64,000 nucleotides of DNA from Microbulbifer flavimaris (lineage in GTDB: Bacteria > Pseudomonadota > Gammaproteobacteria > Pseudomonadales > Cellvibrionaceae): NCBI RefSeq assembly GCF_001641755.2, contig NZ_LRFG02000001.1, positions 62,001-126,000 of the forward strand, in the 5' to 3' direction. The notes below the pieces were generated by a model that worked only from the letters and a program-made list of their open reading frames with translations, was not told where the DNA came from and did no database searches. The position numbers and the translations under genes were made by a program. Below, in pieces: positions 56,062 to 64,000 of this stretch. Position 1 is the stretch's first letter, and each line of letters starts with the position of its first letter.

Positions 56062-56705
56062 AAGCCTTTACTCAGCACAAAGGCCTCGCTGCGCCGATGG
56101 ATCGCGCCAATGTTGACACGGATCTGATCATTCCAAAGCAGTTCCTGAAGTCCATCAAGCGCACCGGGTTTGGCCCGAACCTGTTCGACGAGCTGCGCTA
56201 CCTGGACGAGGGTTTCCCCGGTCAGGACTGTTCCGATCGTCCACTGAACCCGGAATTTCCGTTGAACCTGCCTCACTACCAGGGAGCTTCTGTCCTGCTG
56301 GCCCGCGAGAATTTCGGCTGTGGTTCCAGTCGCGAGCATGCGCCCTGGGCGCTGGATGATTTTGGTTTCCGCGCTGTGATCGCACCGAGCTTTGCCGATA
56401 TCTTCTTCAACAACTGCTTCAAGAACGGCCTGCTGCCGATCGTGCTTGAAGAGGAAGTGGTGGACCAGCTGTTTGAGGAAATGTATGCGCAGCAAGGCTA
56501 CGAGCTGACCATCGATCTGGAAAAGCAGCAGGTCATCAAGCCGAACGGCGAAACGATCGGTTTCGAAGTGGATGCCTTCCGCAAACACTGCCTGCTGAAC
56601 GGCCTCGATGATATCGGCCTGACACTGGAAGATGCCGACGATATCCGCGCCTATGAAGCCAAGCGCCGCGAGCAGGCACCGTGGTTGTTTGATGCGGTGA
56701 AGTGA
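56058..56705 (+). CDS. leuD: 3-isopropylmalate dehydratase, small subunit
   Basis: 215 residues from the ATG at 56058. Motifs: [47 protein letters not shown] (core [13 protein letters not shown]). It pairs with LeuC. The true start overlaps the leuC stop; a longer frame inside leuC is rejected. A 383-base gap with two foldback elements separates it from leuB. Confidence 0.97.
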   Translation: MKAFTQHKGLAAPMDRANVDTDLIIPKQFLKSIKRTGFGPNLFDELRYLDEGFPGQDCSDRPLNPEFPLNLPHYQGASVLLARENFGCGSSREHAPWALDDFGFRAVIAPSFADIFFNNCFKNGLLPIVLEEEVVDQLFEEMYAQQGYELTIDLEKQQVIKPNGETIGFEVDAFRKHCLLNGLDDIGLTLEDADDIRAYEAKRREQAPWLFDAVK

Positions 56706-56723
56706 AGTTGATAGGACATTGGC

Positions 56724-56848
56724 GGCTGCGGTACTGGTGAGGCTTTGCGCGACACGAGCTAGGCGCTCCCCCCTAACCCATCCATGGGGGCTTGTCGGCG
56801 AGGTCCCTCTCGCCGACAGTCTCGCAAAGCCTCATCAGCACCGCAGCC
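56724..56848 (+). repeat. Composite foldback element E, forward
   Basis: Arms of 30 bp (56724-56753 and 56819-56848) pair with three mismatches. The 65-base core contains AACCCATCCATGGGGGCTTG, then the hairpin TCGGCGA, loop GGTCCCT, then a partner strand CTCGCCGA. The core resembles F and is a variant of the A-D core. Confidence 0.8.
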
Positions 56849-56915
56849 TTCGCCTTTGGTTGAAGCGCTTCGAATCGCGAAGCCTCGAAACGGCACTGAA
56901 CTGAAATGCGAAGGC

Positions 56916-57022
56916 GCTGCTGCCGATAGTTGTTTGCGGTACCGTACGCGGCCTGGATGGCCGCGTCCGAGCCCCCAGGGATGGGTATACGGCGTGTACC
57001 GGAAACAACTATCGGCGGTAGC
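56916..57022 (-). repeat. Composite foldback element F, reverse
   Basis: Arms of 27 bp (56916-56942 and 56996-57022) pair with four mismatches. The 53-base core, read on the minus strand, carries ATACCCATCCCTGGGGGCT and a hairpin with loop CATCCA. It faces element E; a short GCCTTCGC/GCGAAGGC pair (56846-56853 and 56908-56915) also links the two elements. Confidence 0.8.
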
Positions 57023-57088
57023 TCCGCCACAATATCCAGTTGCAGGGCACCACGGGATGCCCGCAGCGCAGAAAGCAGGAATAGATAG

Positions 57089-58162
57089 ATGAGCAAGAAA
57101 ATCATGATCCTCCCGGGCGATGGTATCGGCCCGGAAATCGTTGAACAGGCGGTGGCCGTACTGGAAGCCGCGGACAAGAAATTCAACCTGGGGCTCAGCT
57201 TCGAGCATGGCCTGATCGGCGGTGCTTCAATTGATGCCCACGGCGAACCGCTCACCGATGCGCAGCTGGAAGCCGCGGGTGCGTGCGACGCAGTACTGCT
57301 GGGGGCCGTTGGTGGTCCCAAGTGGGACAAGCTGGAGCGGGACATTCGCCCGGAAAAGGGGCTGCTGAAAATCCGTAGCAAGCTGGGCCTCTACGCCAAC
57401 CTGCGTCCGGCAATCCTCTACCCGCAACTGGCCGAGGCTTCGTCCCTGAAGCCGGAAGTCGTGTCCGGGCTGGATATCCTGATCGTCCGTGAGCTGACCG
57501 GTGGAATCTATTTCGGTGAGCCCCGCGGCATTCGCACGCTGGAAAACGGCGAGAAGCAAGGCTTCAATACCTACGTATATAGTGAGTCCGAAATCGAACG
57601 CATTGCCCGCACGGCTTTCGAGGCCGCGCGCAAGCGTAATGGCAAGCTATGCTCAGTGGACAAGGCCAATGTGCTGGAAGTGACAGTGCTGTGGCGCGAG
57701 GTGCTGGACCGTCTTGCTCCGGAGTATCCGGAGGTGGAGCTGTCCCACATGTATGTGGACAACGCGGCCATGCAGCTGGTGCGCGCGCCGAAGCAGTTTG
57801 ACGTAATGGTGACCGGCAACATGTTCGGCGACATCCTCTCCGATGCCGCTGCCATGCTCACTGGTTCCATTGGCATGTTGCCGTCGGCATCCCTGAACGA
57901 GAGCGGTTTCGGACTGTACGAGCCCTGCCACGGCTCGGCACCGGACATTGCCGGGCAGGGTGTGGCCAATCCTCTGGCGACGATTCTGTCCGCGGCGATG
58001 ATGCTGCGTTACTCACTGGATATGGGCGAGGCGGCGGACGCAATCGAAAACGCCGTCAGCAAGGTTCTCGACGAAGGACTGCGCACTGCGGACATCGTTA
58101 CCGATGGTGCCAGCACGGTCTCTACCGCAGAGATGGGCGCAGCAGTGGTGGCCGCTTTCTGA
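57089..58162 (+). CDS. leuB: 3-isopropylmalate dehydrogenase
   Basis: 357 residues, decarboxylating dehydrogenase fold. Blocks include [54 protein letters not shown] (first part GAVGGPKWD), [13 protein letters not shown] and [23 protein letters not shown] (core [11 protein letters not shown]). It oxidises 3-isopropylmalate with NAD to make 2-ketoisocaproate. Follows leuCD on the same strand, then asd after 87 bases. Confidence 0.98.
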   Translation: MSKKIMILPGDGIGPEIVEQAVAVLEAADKKFNLGLSFEHGLIGGASIDAHGEPLTDAQLEAAGACDAVLLGAVGGPKWDKLERDIRPEKGLLKIRSKLGLYANLRPAILYPQLAEASSLKPEVVSGLDILIVRELTGGIYFGEPRGIRTLENGEKQGFNTYVYSESEIERIARTAFEAARKRNGKLCSVDKANVLEVTVLWREVLDRLAPEYPEVELSHMYVDNAAMQLVRAPKQFDVMVTGNMFGDILSDAAAMLTGSIGMLPSASLNESGFGLYEPCHGSAPDIAGQGVANPLATILSAAMMLRYSLDMGEAADAIENAVSKVLDEGLRTADIVTDGASTVSTAEMGAAVVAAF

Positions 58163-58249
58163 TATTCCCGTTTCTTCTCAGAGCGCTCGACGCACTCGCG
58201 GCCCGGTCAGGCCGGGCGCAAACGAACACAGAAAGAACAGGATACTGCA

Positions 58250-59365
58250 ATGCATAAAGTAGGTTTTATTGGATGGCGCGGCATGGTCGGCTCGGTACTC
58301 ATGGAGCGCATGCTCGCCGAGGACGATTTCGCCCACATCGCCGAACCGGTTTTCTTTTCCACCTCCAACGCCGGTGGTAAGGCGCCGGACATCGGTCGTG
58401 AGGTCGCGCCTCTGGGTGATGCCTACGATCTGGATGCGCTGGCTGAGCTGGATGCCATCGTCAGCTGCCAGGGCGGCGACTACACCAAAGAGGTGTTTGG
58501 CAAGCTGCGCGAAAAGGGCTGGAAGGGCTACTGGATCGACGCGGCCTCCAGCCTGCGCATGGACGACGACGCCATCATCGTCCTCGACCCGGTTAACCGC
58601 GAGGTGATCGACAAGGGTATCGACGGCGGCGTGAAGAACTTCATTGGTGGTAACTGCACCGTGAGCTTGATGCTGATGGCCCTGGGCGGCCTGTACAAGG
58701 CCGGGCTGGTAGAGTGGATTTCCGCAATGACCTATCAGGCCGCCAGTGGCTCCGGTGCCAAGAACATGCGCGAGCTGATCTCGCAGATGGGTACTATCCG
58801 CGACAGCGTCGCCGATGAGCTGGCCAATCCCGCTTCCGCCATTCTCGAGATCGATCGCAAGGTGGCGGACACCATGCGCTCCGGTGACTTCCCCACCGCG
58901 GAATTCGGCGCACCGCTGGCCGGTAGCCTGCTGCCGTGGATCGACACCCAGGTGGAAACCGGCCAGAGTCGCGAGGAGTGGAAGGCCGAGGTGGAGTCCA
59001 ACAAGATTCTCGGCACGGACAGCACCATTCCGGTGGACGGTACCTGTGTGCGGATCGGCGCCATGCGCTGCCACAGCCAGGCGTTTACCGTGAAGCTGAA
59101 GAAAGACGTGCCCATGGACGAAATCGAGCGCCTGATCGATGGTGCCAACGACTGGGTTTCCGTGGTGCCGAACGAGCGTGAGGCAACTCTGGAAAAACTC
59201 ACGCCGACCGCCGTCACCGGCAAGCTGGATATCCCGGTTGGCCGCCTGCGCAAGCTGAGCATGGGGCCGGAATATCTGTCTGCCTTCACCGTCGGCGACC
59301 AGCTGCTGTGGGGTGCTGCCGAGCCCCTGCGCCGTGTCCTGCTGATCCTGCTGGGCAAGCTCTGA
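58250..59365 (+). CDS. asd: Aspartate-semialdehyde dehydrogenase
   Basis: 371 residues, proteobacterial Asd type. Cofactor loop [18 protein letters not shown]; catalytic Cys136 is in [21 protein letters not shown] and [12 protein letters not shown] are further family marks. It makes aspartate semialdehyde for lysine, threonine, methionine and cell-wall DAP. AGGA precedes the ATG. leuB-asd-USG1-fimV order matches Pseudomonas. Confidence 0.98.
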   Translation: MHKVGFIGWRGMVGSVLMERMLAEDDFAHIAEPVFFSTSNAGGKAPDIGREVAPLGDAYDLDALAELDAIVSCQGGDYTKEVFGKLREKGWKGYWIDAASSLRMDDDAIIVLDPVNREVIDKGIDGGVKNFIGGNCTVSLMLMALGGLYKAGLVEWISAMTYQAASGSGAKNMRELISQMGTIRDSVADELANPASAILEIDRKVADTMRSGDFPTAEFGAPLAGSLLPWIDTQVETGQSREEWKAEVESNKILGTDSTIPVDGTCVRIGAMRCHSQAFTVKLKKDVPMDEIERLIDGANDWVSVVPNEREATLEKLTPTAVTGKLDIPVGRLRKLSMGPEYLSAFTVGDQLLWGAAEPLRRVLLILLGKL

Positions 59366-59430
59366 GCCCAACCGGGGCGATCGTCACGCTTTGACTAGCG
59401 CGGCGGTCTGCCCTAGCTTTGCGGTATCGT

Positions 59431-59469
59431 GTGCGCAACGGAGTGCGCACCGTAACCGGAGAGCTCTCC
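59431..59469 (+). promoter_or_regulatory. Structured leader covering the ribosome site of the next gene
   Basis: A hairpin GTGCGCA/TGCGCAC (59431-59450) is followed by the perfect palindrome GGAGAGCTCTCC (59458-59469), which contains the GGAG ribosome site right before the ATG at 59471. Confidence 0.45.
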
Positions 59470-59470
59470 C

Positions 59471-60772
59471 ATGAAACGCCTTGTCTGGTTTTTATCCCTT
59501 CCCCTTGCCCTGCTCCTGGGCGCATACGGCGTCGCCCTGATCATCAATCTGGAAGATGCCGAGCCTTCGCCCATTGCTGAGCGAATGCGGACCCTGATCG
59601 CCCAACAGCCGGAAGTCAAAGATGCCGAGAACGCCTACGTCTTTGCGCTTGGGTTTGACGGTGGAAAAGGCGCATCGGCGCTGGAATGGGGGCGGAAAAA
59701 ACTGGAGTGGCTGGAGGCGGCCATCGAAGGCCCAGGCGAGGCGGAACTCAGTGATCCGCCGGGAAGCACCTGGTCTGCCTCCCGCGATCGCGCGTCCCGC
59801 TTTCGCCAGTTTGCTGCCAGCCCTGACGCCTTTCTGTCTACAGACGATGTGTTGCTGGCGGACTGGGTGGCGGATGAGAGCTGGTTGTTGGAGCGCTATC
59901 TGGAGCTGACAGAATTCCCCCACTGGCGCAGTGGGATACCGCGCAATGCGGCGGAACCCTTCGTCCCCTTCAGTGACGTGATGGAGGGGCAGAAGCTGCT
60001 GATGGGCAAGGCCCTGCTCGCTGCCGCCGAGGGAGAAGGGGAGTCGGTCAAAGCGCTGCTGGAGCGCGACCTGCGCTTCTGGCGGTTGCTGCTGGCGGAA
60101 TCTGACCTTTTGATCGCCAAAATGATTGCCAGTGCAGCCGTTCAGCGCCACTTTGAACTGGGTAATCAGGTATTGCGGCGCCTGTCGGAGTCCGGCGAGT
60201 CCAGCGCGGCTGGTGTGCCTGGCTCCTGGCGTGCGCCTCTGACCCCGGAAGAGCGCTCCCTGGAGAAGGTGATGGCCGGTGAATGGCTCTATGGTAACCG
60301 CATACTCAGGGACATCATCGAGAGCGGGGAGCACGACCCGATACTCTGGCCCCTGATGAAACCGCTGTTTCAGCCGCAGGATCTCGAGAATCGCCGCGCT
60401 GAAACCCTGGTTCAGTGGGGGGCGCCGTTGGAGGTTCCCCTGGACAAGCTCTCTGCAGCGCTGGAGTCGACACGGAAAGAACTGTCGGACAAGCGCACCG
60501 GATTGAGTCTTTACAATCTGTCGGGGCGTTTGTTGTTCGAGGACGGCATGCCCTTTCCCGCCTATGGTGAGTATGTTGCCAGAGTGGCGGACCTGGAGGG
60601 CGTGCGTCGCGCCGCCGTCCTCGCTGCACGGTTGCGGGACGGTGATTCCGACAATACCGCCGAGCTGGTCAATCCGTATACAGGGGATCCATTGCCGCTG
60701 GAGAATGGCAGCGTGGTGCGCTTCACCGGTTTGACCAAGGGCGCGCGTGGCCAGCACGACTTTCCCCTCTAG
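59471..60772 (+). CDS. Membrane-anchored protein, unknown function
   Basis: 433 residues. An N-terminal hydrophobic anchor (LVWFLSLPLALLLGAYGVALII) precedes a mostly helical periplasmic part. Features include WRLLLAESDLLIAKMIASAAVQRHFELG and the low-charge linker SESGESSAAGVPGSWRAPLTPEERSL (second half). It is inserted between asd and the USG1 homologue, where Pseudomonas has none that I recall. GGAG precedes the ATG inside a palindrome. Function unknown. Confidence 0.8.
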   Translation: MKRLVWFLSLPLALLLGAYGVALIINLEDAEPSPIAERMRTLIAQQPEVKDAENAYVFALGFDGGKGASALEWGRKKLEWLEAAIEGPGEAELSDPPGSTWSASRDRASRFRQFAASPDAFLSTDDVLLADWVADESWLLERYLELTEFPHWRSGIPRNAAEPFVPFSDVMEGQKLLMGKALLAAAEGEGESVKALLERDLRFWRLLLAESDLLIAKMIASAAVQRHFELGNQVLRRLSESGESSAAGVPGSWRAPLTPEERSLEKVMAGEWLYGNRILRDIIESGEHDPILWPLMKPLFQPQDLENRRAETLVQWGAPLEVPLDKLSAALESTRKELSDKRTGLSLYNLSGRLLFEDGMPFPAYGEYVARVADLEGVRRAAVLAARLRDGDSDNTAELVNPYTGDPLPLENGSVVRFTGLTKGARGQHDFPL

Positions 60773-60800
60773 GTTTGATATCGAAATTCCCAATGATTTC

Positions 60801-60831
60801 CCGATTGACTGTTCACGTAACAGTCAATCGG
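60801..60831. promoter_or_regulatory. Perfect 13-bp inverted repeat abutting a TATAAT element
   Basis: CCGATTGACTGTT and AACAGTCAATCGG flank CACGT and are directly followed by TATAAT (60832-60837). It lies 43 bases before the USG1-like gene. It looks like an operator over a promoter, or a hairpin ending the previous transcript without a T-run. Confidence 0.5.
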
Positions 60832-60880
60832 TATAATCGCCCCGCCTTATTTCCTGCCGCAATTGATGAAGTGAAGATTT

Positions 60881-61876
60881 ATGTCGGAAGCAAACCGCGA
60901 ACTGATCCTTGTCGGAGTCGACAACGCCGCATTCCCGCCCCTGCTCGAGGTGCTCGAGGAGCGCGAAATCATCGAGGCGGGCCAGCTGCGACTCCTGGAT
61001 GAGGAGGAATCGGAGGTAGATCCGCAGGTCTTTGCCAACCGCAATGTGCCGGTGGAGTCCCTGGAGAAGTTTCGCTTCGAGCCGGAGCACGTAGTGGTAT
61101 TGCTGAAAAGTGGCGCTGCCGCCCAGGCTGCGCTGGCGGCAGCGGAAACAGCCGGCGCCTGGGTAGTCGATGCGGCGGACAATACCCGTGGCGACGAGTC
61201 TGTGATCCTGGTGCACCCCCTGCTGAATACGGCAGATATTGCCGCAGCGGAGCGGCGGGTGCTGGCGATGCCCGGGGCCGGTGCCGCCATGGTGGCCGAG
61301 GCCCTGCTGCCATTGCGAGATCAGCTGCAGGGAGTGGAAGTAACACTGAACCAGCCGGTCTCGGCACTGGGAAAGTCTGCCGTGGATGCCATGGCTGCCC
61401 AGACCGCCCGTATGTTCAATGGACAGGAGGCGGAGATCGATCCTGCTATCGGGCATCGCCTGGCTTTCAATCATCTGAGCTCCGCGGAGGCACCGCTGGC
61501 CAGCGGTCACAACCTGGGTGAGCTGGCACTCATTCACGACCTGCGCCGGTTGCTCGGTGAGCAGATTGCCATGGATGCGACCATCAACACGGCTTCCGTG
61601 TTTCATGGCCAACTGGCCAATCTGCGCGTGGTGATGAAAGAAGAGACCGAGGCGGAGAAGGTCTCGGCCAGGCTTCGCAATGGCGCGCGGCTGAAAATGA
61701 CAGAGCGGCCGTCTGCACAGCAGGCTGTGGGCGGGGAAGAAACCCTGGTGGGGCGATTGCGACAGAGCCTGCTGAGCCCGAAGCAGGTTAATTTTTGTGC
61801 AGCTTCCGACAATTTACGTCGGGATCTTGCAATGAATTGCGCCCAGGTAGCGCACTTGTTGCTAAAAAACTACTGA
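60881..61876 (+). CDS. USG-1-like protein, inactive aspartate-semialdehyde dehydrogenase homologue
   Basis: 331 residues, distantly related to Asd and in the position of PA3116 (between asd and fimV). The Asd catalytic region NCST is replaced by PGAGAAM (LAMPGAGAAMVAEALLP), and the active-site glutamine block reads LNQPVSALGKSAVDAM. It keeps the dimerisation-like C-terminal part. It should not be an active dehydrogenase; role unknown. Confidence 0.85.
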   Translation: MSEANRELILVGVDNAAFPPLLEVLEEREIIEAGQLRLLDEEESEVDPQVFANRNVPVESLEKFRFEPEHVVVLLKSGAAAQAALAAAETAGAWVVDAADNTRGDESVILVHPLLNTADIAAAERRVLAMPGAGAAMVAEALLPLRDQLQGVEVTLNQPVSALGKSAVDAMAAQTARMFNGQEAEIDPAIGHRLAFNHLSSAEAPLASGHNLGELALIHDLRRLLGEQIAMDATINTASVFHGQLANLRVVMKEETEAEKVSARLRNGARLKMTERPSAQQAVGGEETLVGRLRQSLLSPKQVNFCAASDNLRRDLAMNCAQVAHLLLKNY

Positions 61877-62075
61877 TAATTAATACTTAGCCGCCATAGT
61901 GAAGGTTTAACCTTAACTTTATAAGTTCTTGGGGTGGCGACTTTTTAAACAGTCGTCAGCGATGAGTTTTGCGGCAATCGTGCTGCTGAACGTTTACTGT
62001 ACAGTGATGGGGTTTTCTGAAGGCGCGTCTGTTTCGGAAACACCCGGTTGATTCTAACAATAAAGGGAATCGGTT

Positions 62076-64000
62076 ATGCGTGTGCGAAAGCTGGCACTTG
62101 CGGTGGGTCTGGTCAGCGCACTGGGTGGCAACGCGGCTCTGGCGCTCGGCTTGGGTGAAGTCAAGCTGAACTCGGCTCTCAATCAGCCGCTCGATGCTGA
62201 GATCAGTTTGCTGCAGACCCGCGGCCTCGGCGATGGCGAGATCAAAGTGCGCCTGGCCAGCCCCGACGATTTCGAAAGAGCGGGTGTCGATCGCTCCTAC
62301 CTGCTGACCGAATTGCGCTTCGATGTGGATTATTCCGGGCGCGAGCCTGTTGTCCGTATCAGCAGTCGCGTGCCCATTCGCGAACCCTTCCTGAACTTCC
62401 TGGTTGAGACCCGCTGGCCCAGCGGCCGCCTGCTGCGGGAATACACCCTGTTGATGGATCTGCCCGCCTTCTCTGAAACGGCGGCCAGACAGCCCGTGCG
62501 TGCCGCCGAGCGCGAGCGCCAGCAGGTTCAGCGACAGGCACCGCAACCCGCCCCGCGCCCGCAACCGGTACAGCCAGCCCAGCCTGAACCCGCAGTGGAA
62601 CAGCAGCCGGCCCAGCCCGCCCAGCCGGAGGCCCGCCCCGAGCCGGTGGCTGAAGAACCGGTGGTGGAAGAACCTGTTGAGTTGCGCAGTGAGCCTGCCG
62701 CCGGTGAGCAGAGCCAGGTTTACGGTCCGGTTTCAGCCAATGAGACCCTGTGGGAAATCGCGCTGCGTAACCGTGCCAGTGGCGACTTCTCTGTCCACCA
62801 GAATATGCTGGCGATTCAGCGCCTGAACCCCGATGCGTTCATCAACGACAATATCAACCTGTTGAAGCGGGGCGCCGTACTGCGGTTGCCGAACGCCGAT
62901 CAGGTTCGACAGCTGAGTCTGTCGGAGGCGGTCGCTGAAGTGGCCGCGCAGAATGATTCCTGGCGGGAGCGCACTGGTGCGCCGGAAGCCACGGGGGCGC
63001 CACTGGATGCCCGTGCTGCGTCGGAAGAAAGCACTGCCGGTGAGGCCGTCGAGGGCCGTGTGAGCCTGGCAGCGCCCGGAGACAACGAGGCCGTGCTTTC
63101 CGGGTCCGGCAGTGGCTCCGGTGAAAGTGATGCCCTGGCGGGCGAGCTGGCCGTGACGGAGGAAGAGCTCGATAAGTCACGCCTGGAAAATGAAGAACTT
63201 CAGGAGCGGATCTCCGAACTCGACGAGCAGATCGATACCATGGAGCGCCTTGTAGAGGTCTCCAATGAGGAGCTGCAGGCGGTGCAGGATGCTTCCAGCC
63301 AGGCTGAACCCTCTGCGGACCCGCTGTCCGTTTCGGATGCAGCAGGCGAGGCTGACACTGCCGAAGCGCTCGCTACCGAGGAAGCGGTTGAGCCGCTTGG
63401 AGATACTGCTGTCGAGGAGTCCGCGCAAACCGAAATTGCCGAAGACCAGCGTAACCGCGTTGTTGTCCAGACCGCGAAGGAGCCGACTCTGGTCGAGCGT
63501 CTGATGGACAATATCCAGCTGGTCGGTATCGGTATCGGCGGCCTGCTGATTGCCCTGGCAGGTTTCATCACCTGGCGCCGTCGCAAGGAGGATGAAGAGG
63601 CGATGCGCCGTGTTGAGGCCGAAATGGCTGCGGAACGCGCGCTCGCCGACGCCCCCGCCGAGTCGGCTTCCGACGATGAGTTCTCCGTCGGCAGCGGCTC
63701 TGAGATGGAAGATAACTTTGATCTCGGTGAGCTGGATGGCGTGGGCACTGACGACCCGATTTCCGAGGCTGAGATTCACCTGTCCCTGGGCCAGTACGGC
63801 GAAGCCGAGAGCAAGTTGGTGGCCGGCCTGGAACAGTCGCCGCAGAATGTTGATGCCCGCCTGATGCTACTCGAGGTGTATGCGCACCAGCAGGATGCCG
63901 ACAAGTTTGACCAGCACTACCGGAAGCTGCTCGAGGTGAGTGACGGGCCTGCCGCAGACCGCGCGGCGCGCCTTCGTGAGAGCATTGCCGGTGCGGGAAC
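62076..64000 (+). CDS. fimV: FimV/HubP-family polar protein, truncated by window edge
   Basis: At least 641 residues, open to the window end. Order: signal peptide (MRVRKLALAVGLVSALGGNAALA); FimV N-terminal domain (about 24-135, GEVKLNSALNQPLDAEISLL); proline/glutamine/glutamate-rich linker (about 150-215); LysM-like murein-binding segment (about 215-275, VSANETLWEIALRNR); coiled coil (about 355-400); one membrane helix (about 485-510, VGIGIGGLLIALAGFITW); a cytoplasmic acidic region and TPR-like repeats at the end. It organises the cell pole, twitching motility or chemosensing in relatives. The AAAGGGAA ribosome site precedes the ATG. Confidence 0.95.
   Translation, partial: MRVRKLALAVGLVSALGGNAALALGLGEVKLNSALNQPLDAEISLLQTRGLGDGEIKVRLASPDDFERAGVDRSYLLTELRFDVDYSGREPVVRISSRVPIREPFLNFLVETRWPSGRLLREYTLLMDLPAFSETAARQPVRAAERERQQVQRQAPQPAPRPQPVQPAQPEPAVEQQPAQPAQPEARPEPVAEEPVVEEPVELRSEPAAGEQSQVYGPVSANETLWEIALRNRASGDFSVHQNMLAIQRLNPDAFINDNINLLKRGAVLRLPNADQVRQLSLSEAVAEVAAQNDSWRERTGAPEATGAPLDARAASEESTAGEAVEGRVSLAAPGDNEAVLSGSGSGSGESDALAGELAVTEEELDKSRLENEELQERISELDEQIDTMERLVEVSNEELQAVQDASSQAEPSADPLSVSDAAGEADTAEALATEEAVEPLGDTAVEESAQTEIAEDQRNRVVVQTAKEPTLVERLMDNIQLVGIGIGGLLIALAGFITWRRRKEDEEAMRRVEAEMAAERALADAPAESASDDEFSVGSGSEMEDNFDLGELDGVGTDDPISEAEIHLSLGQYGEAESKLVAGLEQSPQNVDARLMLLEVYAHQQDADKFDQHYRKLLEVSDGPAADRAARLRESIAGAG

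Larger units (their letters stand above)
56706..57088. other. leuD-leuB spacer filled by two foldback elements
   Basis: 383 bases; elements E and F occupy nearly 300 of them. No gene or promoter motif is evident. A transcript covering leuD and leuB would contain two large hairpins here. Confidence 0.6.

Noticed and set aside
1-64000. tRNA, rRNA, CRISPR arrays, insertion sequences and prophage genes
   Set aside because: I found no tRNA-like sequence, no regular repeat-spacer array and no transposase or phage protein.

Overview
The window looks like chromosome of a marine gammaproteobacterium related to Pseudomonas and the Cellvibrionales. A Microbulbifer-like organism is my best guess. The guess rests on high GC content, protein similarity, and gene orders I know from Pseudomonas: argF..grxD-bfr..bfd-peroxiredoxin, and LysR-leuC-leuD-leuB-asd-USG1-fimV. 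There is no tRNA, rRNA, CRISPR array, prophage or complete insertion sequence. Nearly everything is ordinary chromosomal housekeeping or envelope and stress function.

Layout. 1-10.4 kb: a partial gene, a two-domain FabG-like reductase with a thiolase, a 3-methyladenine glycosylase-like protein, and envelope/periplasmic genes (SOUL protein, outer-membrane transporter-like protein, M20 amidohydrolase, Tat-exported dienelactone hydrolase) with an SDR. 10.6-18.9 kb: a SpoU methyltransferase, a large secreted DUF305 plus LVIVD-repeat protein, an NlpC/P60 lipoprotein, an SH3-like protein, small membrane proteins and a nitroreductase. 19-30 kb: a glutamine-synthetase-like enzyme, polysaccharide deacetylase, CPA antiporter, EamA transporter, hydrolase and NYN-domain protein, followed by a frameshifted methyltransferase and a decayed duplicate of the NYN gene start. 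30-35.3 kb: class I ribonucleotide reductase nrdA-nrdB behind a long palindrome-rich leader with NrdR-box-like and DnaA-box sites. 35.3-42 kb: argF-argD, grxD, bfr, a DUF2254 protein, bfd with a Fur-like box, and a 2-Cys peroxiredoxin with an OxyR-like motif. 42-52 kb: a serine hydrolase, htpG, gpsA-DUF4389-sixA-hydrolase, an isomerase, folE, prmB and aroC. 52-64 kb: an outer-membrane barrel, then LysR-leuCDB-asd-USG1 homologue-fimV, which runs off the window.

How it works together. The iron and oxidative genes (bfr, bfd, peroxiredoxin, grxD) form one neighbourhood concerned with iron storage, iron release and peroxide removal. leuCDB and asd supply leucine and the aspartate-family amino acids. 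nrdAB supplies deoxynucleotides and carries sites suggesting replication-linked control.

The most unusual signal is a family of six composite foldback elements in three intergenic loci (43.28-43.58, 52.28-52.59 and 56.72-57.02 kb). Each element has two complementary arms of 27-30 bp, whose sequence differs from element to element, around a 50-65 nt core that is conserved between elements and contains its own small hairpin. At every locus the elements occur as a head-to-head pair, one forward and one reverse. One pair sits between leuD and leuB. I do not recognise this family by name.
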